Assembly: GCF_000185845.1 (NCBI RefSeq) | Contig: NZ_GL629647.1 | Coordinates: forward strand, 1,494,790-1,550,855 | Length of the DNA: 56,066 bases | Direction: 5' to 3' | Source: Segatella salivae DSM 15606 | GTDB taxonomy: Bacteria; Bacteroidota; Bacteroidia; Bacteroidales; Bacteroidaceae | Shown: positions 52,901 to 56,066 of the stretch, one piece after another | How the letters are laid out: every line of letters begins with the position of its first letter | Numbering within the stretch: the stretch's first letter is position 1 | Program-made: the position numbers and the translations under genes | The notes under the pieces: model-generated | What the model was told of the DNA's origin: nothing | Database searches by the model: none | The model's input: the letters and a program-made list of their open reading frames with translations, nothing else

Positions 52901-53040
52901 GATGTGTTCTCTTCCATCACGGTTACACCTAACAAAGGCGTTCGCGTGTCGTCTACCACTGTACCCTCAATCGTGTGTTGGGCCAGTGCGTTTAAACTAG
53001 TAGTAACGAATACTACCCATGCTAAAAGAAACTTTTTCAT
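49927..53040 (-). CDS. SusC/RagA-family TonB-dependent outer-membrane transporter
   Basis: 1037 residues. Signal peptide (about 1-20), a CarboxypepD_reg-like N-terminal domain (about 22-105; HTIEGTVVDDTRTPLLGVTV), a plug domain beginning at VVVIGYGSMLKKDLTGAVG (about 110) with the SusC signature GTLIDVNNGE region, and a 22-strand beta-barrel ending in the aromatic RSFSLGININF. It imports glycans with SusD using TonB energy. It starts 20 nt after the stop of the large unassigned gene. Confidence 0.96.
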   Translation of the reverse strand: MKKFLLAWVVFVTTSLNALAQHTIEGTVVDDTRTPLLGVTVMEENTSNGTVTNQDGHFSLSVSGQKAVLVFSSIGMKAVHQQVGKAKSMYIVLEPDAKDLGQVVVIGYGSMLKKDLTGAVGAIDMQDLRKSNSASLLNSMAGKVAGVNVTASSGELGGDVNVVIRGNNSINAGTQPLYVIDGTLIDVNNGEVATSTISGRATFNPLAGINPADIESVQVLKDASATAIYGSAGANGVIVITTKKGQYNKTEVSFDARFGISKATKHVEMLQGQEFADYRFSRFPNSLEWGIDTDGDGKPDRARIFGQEFEDNTSHDWQRELLRTGFSQNYNLSINGSSKSNSLLYSLSGEYLKQNAIAKNNSFTRYTGRFKVEYAPNEKLRIGGNATIARTELYGPVSMGGGLQYNGWLEAMFVYKPFNFKVDPGDPDNGNVSNPAQSLFDSYKKTPLTRILANGFLQYKPLPGLTLRTSLNTGLTFSKSEEWYPSSTSWGYARNGLANVLETTTEQWQSTTTATYVKSFAGGHSLTAMLGFETSSYVWANLNVTAENFPVQTYNPVFDLQQGGAAMRKPSTDKYRQTRMSEFGRLFYSFKDRYLTTLTLRRDGSSKFGADNKYATFPSVALAWKAHNEQFIKGIKAIDELKLRLSAGVSGNDRITPYRSLQRLDNTYYLNLNDAAVLGLAPSEKSNPNLKWESTAQYDLGLDVSLLKHRLGFTFDVYYKRTSDMLLQGDVPGQSGSYKQWQNIGEVENKGVELSINSLNINSRNFKWRTTFNISSNSNKILSLGNVTAIPVNINDGTINEVSRLKVGSPIGGAWGYVWDGIYQKTDFDEHGKLKPGVVSIKGIKVKPGDLKYRSLNSDNEVDPVNDKTFISRGEPKFFGGLLNSFEYKDFSLSFFFNYSFGNEVLNISRWKFEGYSAHYNVAAEYYHNRWTETNPTNRYPDIKSPRKNDVSSYYVEDASFLRLQNLTFTYSLPQSVLKPLKITVCQFSLSADNLFVLTKYTGFDPEVSYHNKLITGLDNVTYPRSRSFSLGININF

Positions 53041-53060
53041 ATAGATTGTTACTTAGGTAA

Positions 53061-56000
53061 TTACATTGTTATCAGCTTAGTGATGATAGTCTTGTGCTGG
53101 TTGCCAATCTTCATCGTTATGTTTAGGGCCATGGTTGCGGGCAAGTGGGTTATGCTCCATTCGTAGGGAAAGGCCATGCGCTCGTCCATCTGTGGCTTCG
53201 CGCTACCTGCTTGGCAGGCTAAACTGGCCGAGTAACCCTTTGTTAAGGGAGTGTCTATGTATCCGTAGAGCGAATCCCAGCCAAAAGGCGACCGTATGCG
53301 GAAGAGGTATAACCTGTGGTTTGAGTCTAGTTGCATCATCTTAAACCCACTGCTAATGGGCGAGAAGGGGTAAGTTGGCAGCGATTTAGCCAAGGGCAAC
53401 GACACGAACGTTATGCCCTTGGGCGCGATAGTGACGGTAAGTGCGTTTTGGTTCAGGCTACGTTCTTCGCTCATAACCGAGTTGGTTTGCGCAAAATGGT
53501 GTTCGGTAGCCATGCCGTTAGGCGATACCAGCGGCGTGTTTAAGCGCAAGCTTACGTTCAGCGCGCTATCTTTCTCGTTCATCAGAATGAGCCAAAGATT
53601 GTTGGCAGACACTGCCGAGAGCCAGTTTACGTGGGTGGAAGATAGCCTCAACATGTCTTGTGGCATATAAAGTTGTGCGTCGCGGTCGTTCAGGATGTAG
53701 CCTTTCTCGCCGCCATACACCCTGTTGTTGAACCACACGAAACCTTCTTGCTTGCCATAAGGAAAGCCGATGGCCCCCTTGGAACGTTGTGTTGCTTCGG
53801 TAAGTAGGTAATCTAGCACGAAGCTGAGGTGCGAGGGGATGTGGTGATAGTAGAGAGATGTGACGTCGGGACCTTTGTAAGGATAAACCGAATCCAGCGG
53901 GAGGTCGGTGTAGCCGGCGGCATAATAACCCGGATAAGAGGCGAAACGCCCAATAACGGCGTTGCGCGCATAGGTCTCGAACAGGCTATTTCCACACAAA
54001 CCGCTAAGCCGCAAGAGCGAAGATGCCCATGTTGACATGAAGGTATGGTTGATGTTGCCCTCGCGGTTGAAGAAGGTCATGGGCTGTTCAAAGCCCAGTC
54101 CTACGGGCGAAAGCGTGTGTTGGGCCACCTTTTTCTCGCTTACATCGCCCGTTCTCCGCGGATAGCCCAGCTTGTAAGGCTTGTCTTTCTTCCAAAACAC
54201 ATTGGCATTGCCCACATATTTGCCTCCTTGGTGGATGAGGATGGTGTCGTTGCCGACAGGGGGATAAGTGCGGATGCCCGCGATAGTGAAGTGCGCGGCG
54301 TAGGCAGAGGCCGCAAGTAAGGCCTTATCTTTGCATACATCATAGAGGTCGAGCAGGTCGAACCACTGCGGATAAGCCTGCGCATGGTAGAACATCCACG
54401 GCAAAATGGGCTTCGAGGGGTTGTTGTATAGTGCCGTATGCAGTTCGTGGTTGGCCCTGATAGTGGCTCTCACCAGCCATTTGTCTGCTTTTGTGAGCCG
54501 AAAGGCAGCCAAGTCGTCTGCCCAAGTCTGGTCTACGCCGTAGCCTTTGCTGTATCTGGGTTTGCCTTCGGGCATGGCGATGTCGGCCAACCACGGGTTG
54601 TTATGACCCAAAAGTCGGTGTAAAGCCTCGAAGTGAGCCGTGTTGTATTGCGACCCAAATGGCGAGAACGTGTTCATTGGAGTTTGTGTTTGCGGGTCGT
54701 TGGCCTGCGGGTAGCCCCATCTGAAGCCCTTTCGCGAGAGCATGTACTCTATGGCGGGTAGGGCACGTGTTATGTATAACTGTTCGTCGTGGGTAATGAC
54801 TGCAGCCGAAACCAGTGCCAAAGGTGCGGCCTGAACCACTTCCGTGCGTACGTTTGGGTTGCTTTCGATGTCTAGAACCCCCCTCATGGCGGCATCCCAG
54901 CCTGCTGCCTCATCGTTCTTTATTAAGTTGATGGTGTGGAAAACGGCATCGGTGAGCGGTGTTGTTTGTACTCTGTAATCGCGAACAGCAAACACACTGT
55001 CAGACAGATATTGCAGGGTGTTGTGCCATTGCAGTGGCAATAGTCCCAGTTTGAAGTGGACTGTAAGCTTTTCGCCTCTCTTTTTGTACGAGTCTTTTTC
55101 GCCCAATATGGGTGAAAAGGCCACGGATTGCACCTGGTTGGCTGCGTTTTTAAGCGATAAGCCCATATCGTATATGCCCCAATTGCGTTTCAGATGGTGG
55201 GGGTTGGGTGCCAAGAAACAGCTTAGGTTGCCTGTCTCGATGATGCTAACGGGCTGTGGCGTGAGGGTTATAGGCAAGAGATTGGGGGTGACTGGCAGAC
55301 GTTTGAACTGGTAAAGGGGCGAAAGCAGAACATTCGTTACCGCGTTTTCTGCCTGTGGCTGAAAGGCTTCGAAAGCTAAACTGTAATATTGTGGCGTGCG
55401 TGCAACATATTCTAACTGCACGTCCACCACGTGGCTGTTGGCATGTAGAGTCCATGTAGAGGTTATTGTGTCGTTATCGTTCGATGCGTACCATACGCGT
55501 AGTGTGTTTTGGCCAGCCTTTTCGTGGCGGAAGATGTGCATTGGACAAACCTTACCTGCTAGAAAGGGGTTTTGCAAGTGGGCTTGCTCAAATACGGGAT
55601 AGGTGTTGTTGCCCACGCGAAGCAAAGGCGCTTGCCCGCCCGACCATAGTGGAAAGATGGAGTTGTAGCCCAATTGGGGCCGTGCCGACTTAATGATGTA
55701 TAAGCGGTTGTGAGGTTGGGGGCTGTCCCAGCTGCGCCATTGTCCCTTTGTGTGTACCGATATGTGTTGCACCAATTGGTTGTTTGCCGTATGAATACGG
55801 AGCCTTAACAGACCGTTTGAGATTTCATCAACCACAGGCGAACTTGTGTTGAGCAAGGCAAGAGCGTTTTGTACCATTGTTGTCGACGGCTTTTCCAGGG
55901 GCGTGGGGATGGGTTGTATCTCGTATTTTGTAAGCTGTGTGTAGGTCATTTGGTTGGGGTCGAGGCCTTCGTCGCGTGTCAACAGCACGGCATCAACACG

Positions 56001-56066
56001 CGCATAGTTGGCAGCCACATCGCAAGCTCGCAGCACATGCAGTCCTTTGCACAGTTCAATGGTGCC
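53061..56066 (-). CDS. Large unassigned locus protein, 5' end beyond window
   Basis: At least 1002 residues; the frame stays open to the window edge, so the start lies outside. The GTG at 56036 is internal: upstream codons read TIELCKGLHVLRACDVAANY, the end of a beta-rich, ligand-binding-like domain. After it comes a beta-rich part (about 60-330 of the visible chain), then a helical stretch with repeated aromatic pairs (GFRWGYPQAND, GYGVDQTWADDLAAF, WMFYHAQAYPQWFDL, GLGFEQPMTFFNREGN) that looks like an alpha/alpha-barrel enzyme core, then a C-terminal beta domain. I do not recognise the family. Linked to susC by 20 nt, it is likely an exported glycan-active or glycan-binding protein. Confidence 0.75.
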   Translation of the reverse strand, partial: GTIELCKGLHVLRACDVAANYARVDAVLLTRDEGLDPNQMTYTQLTKYEIQPIPTPLEKPSTTMVQNALALLNTSSPVVDEISNGLLRLRIHTANNQLVQHISVHTKGQWRSWDSPQPHNRLYIIKSARPQLGYNSIFPLWSGGQAPLLRVGNNTYPVFEQAHLQNPFLAGKVCPMHIFRHEKAGQNTLRVWYASNDNDTITSTWTLHANSHVVDVQLEYVARTPQYYSLAFEAFQPQAENAVTNVLLSPLYQFKRLPVTPNLLPITLTPQPVSIIETGNLSCFLAPNPHHLKRNWGIYDMGLSLKNAANQVQSVAFSPILGEKDSYKKRGEKLTVHFKLGLLPLQWHNTLQYLSDSVFAVRDYRVQTTPLTDAVFHTINLIKNDEAAGWDAAMRGVLDIESNPNVRTEVVQAAPLALVSAAVITHDEQLYITRALPAIEYMLSRKGFRWGYPQANDPQTQTPMNTFSPFGSQYNTAHFEALHRLLGHNNPWLADIAMPEGKPRYSKGYGVDQTWADDLAAFRLTKADKWLVRATIRANHELHTALYNNPSKPILPWMFYHAQAYPQWFDLLDLYDVCKDKALLAASAYAAHFTIAGIRTYPPVGNDTILIHQGGKYVGNANVFWKKDKPYKLGYPRRTGDVSEKKVAQHTLSPVGLGFEQPMTFFNREGNINHTFMSTWASSLLRLSGLCGNSLFETYARNAVIGRFASYPGYYAAGYTDLPLDSVYPYKGPDVTSLYYHHIPSHLSFVLDYLLTEATQRSKGAIGFPYGKQEGFVWFNNRVYGGEKGYILNDRDAQLYMPQDMLRLSSTHVNWLSAVSANNLWLILMNEKDSALNVSLRLNTPLVSPNGMATEHHFAQTNSVMSEERSLNQNALTVTIAPKGITFVSLPLAKSLPTYPFSPISSGFKMMQLDSNHRLYLFRIRSPFGWDSLYGYIDTPLTKGYSASLACQAGSAKPQMDERMAFPYEWSITHLPATMALNITMKIGNQHKTIITKLITM

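Noticed and set aside
56034..56036. GTG start for the large locus protein
   Set aside because: The frame stays open upstream to the window edge and the upstream codons continue a domain-like sequence, so the true start is outside.

Overview
The window looks like a chromosomal segment of a Bacteroidota bacterium, most likely Prevotella or a close relative in the Prevotellaceae. Reasons: many genes are preceded by the Bacteroidota promoter signature TAnnTTTG (often with TTTG about 19-20 nt upstream) and lack clear Shine-Dalgarno sites; there is a SusC/SusD polysaccharide-utilisation locus; a GlsB/GlsA-like glycine-lipid acyltransferase pair; and a division/cell-wall (dcw) cluster in the order usual for the phylum, with murF located elsewhere. 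All identifications come from reading the sequence and recalling families; no database search was run.

Layout. 1-5.1 kb: efp, a family-2 glycosyltransferase and radC on the plus strand, then a secreted alpha/beta hydrolase, an LpxH-type phosphatase and a MIP18/SufT-like Fe-S assembly factor on the minus strand. 5.2-5.6 kb: divergent tRNA-Pro(CGG) and tRNA-Phe(GAA) with their own promoters and terminators. 6.2-13.4 kb: murF (minus), then folP, the diadenylate cyclase cdaA, pta, ackA and a PfkB sugar kinase (plus). 13.4-22.6 kb: a block of minus-strand housekeeping genes (DUF4252 lipoprotein-like/secreted protein, helix-hairpin-helix protein, NSS transporter, YjbR, CYTH, a 49-residue membrane peptide, prfB, acyl-CoA ligase, PH-like membrane protein). 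This block is bracketed by two inverted copies of a roughly 400-bp non-coding repeat that carries 22-bp iterons. 22.6-39.3 kb: the whole dcw cluster on the minus strand, transcribed mraZ-rsmH-ftsL-ftsI-murE-mraY-murD-ftsW-murG-murC-ftsQ-ftsA-ftsZ, interrupted by one 565-nt gene-free gap between murD and ftsW. 39.6-41.5 kb: glsA-like and glsB-like genes. 41.8-56.1 kb: a GC-richer minus-strand polysaccharide-utilisation locus transcribed [large unassigned protein]-susC-susD-GH31-GH92-GH20.

How the genes work together. MurC-F, MraY, MurG, FtsI and FtsW supply the peptidoglycan precursor route and septal synthesis, FtsZ/A/Q/L build the divisome, LpxH acts in lipid A synthesis, and Pta-AckA make acetate and ATP. 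The utilisation locus encodes an outer-membrane glycan importer with an alpha-mannosidase, a beta-hexosaminidase and an alpha-glycosidase family member; that set would suit host N-glycans or similar mannose/HexNAc glycans, which is an inference. 

The most unusual material is non-coding: an almost perfect 16-bp stem closing a multi-hairpin element between ackA and the sugar kinase, the paired inverted repeats with a variable number of 22-bp units, a 66-bp tandem array, a 31-bp inverted repeat overlapping the 3' end of the glsB-like gene, and a long hairpin that separates susD from the downstream hydrolases. Among proteins, the large unassigned locus protein at the right edge and the lysine-rich repeat tail of FtsQ stand out.
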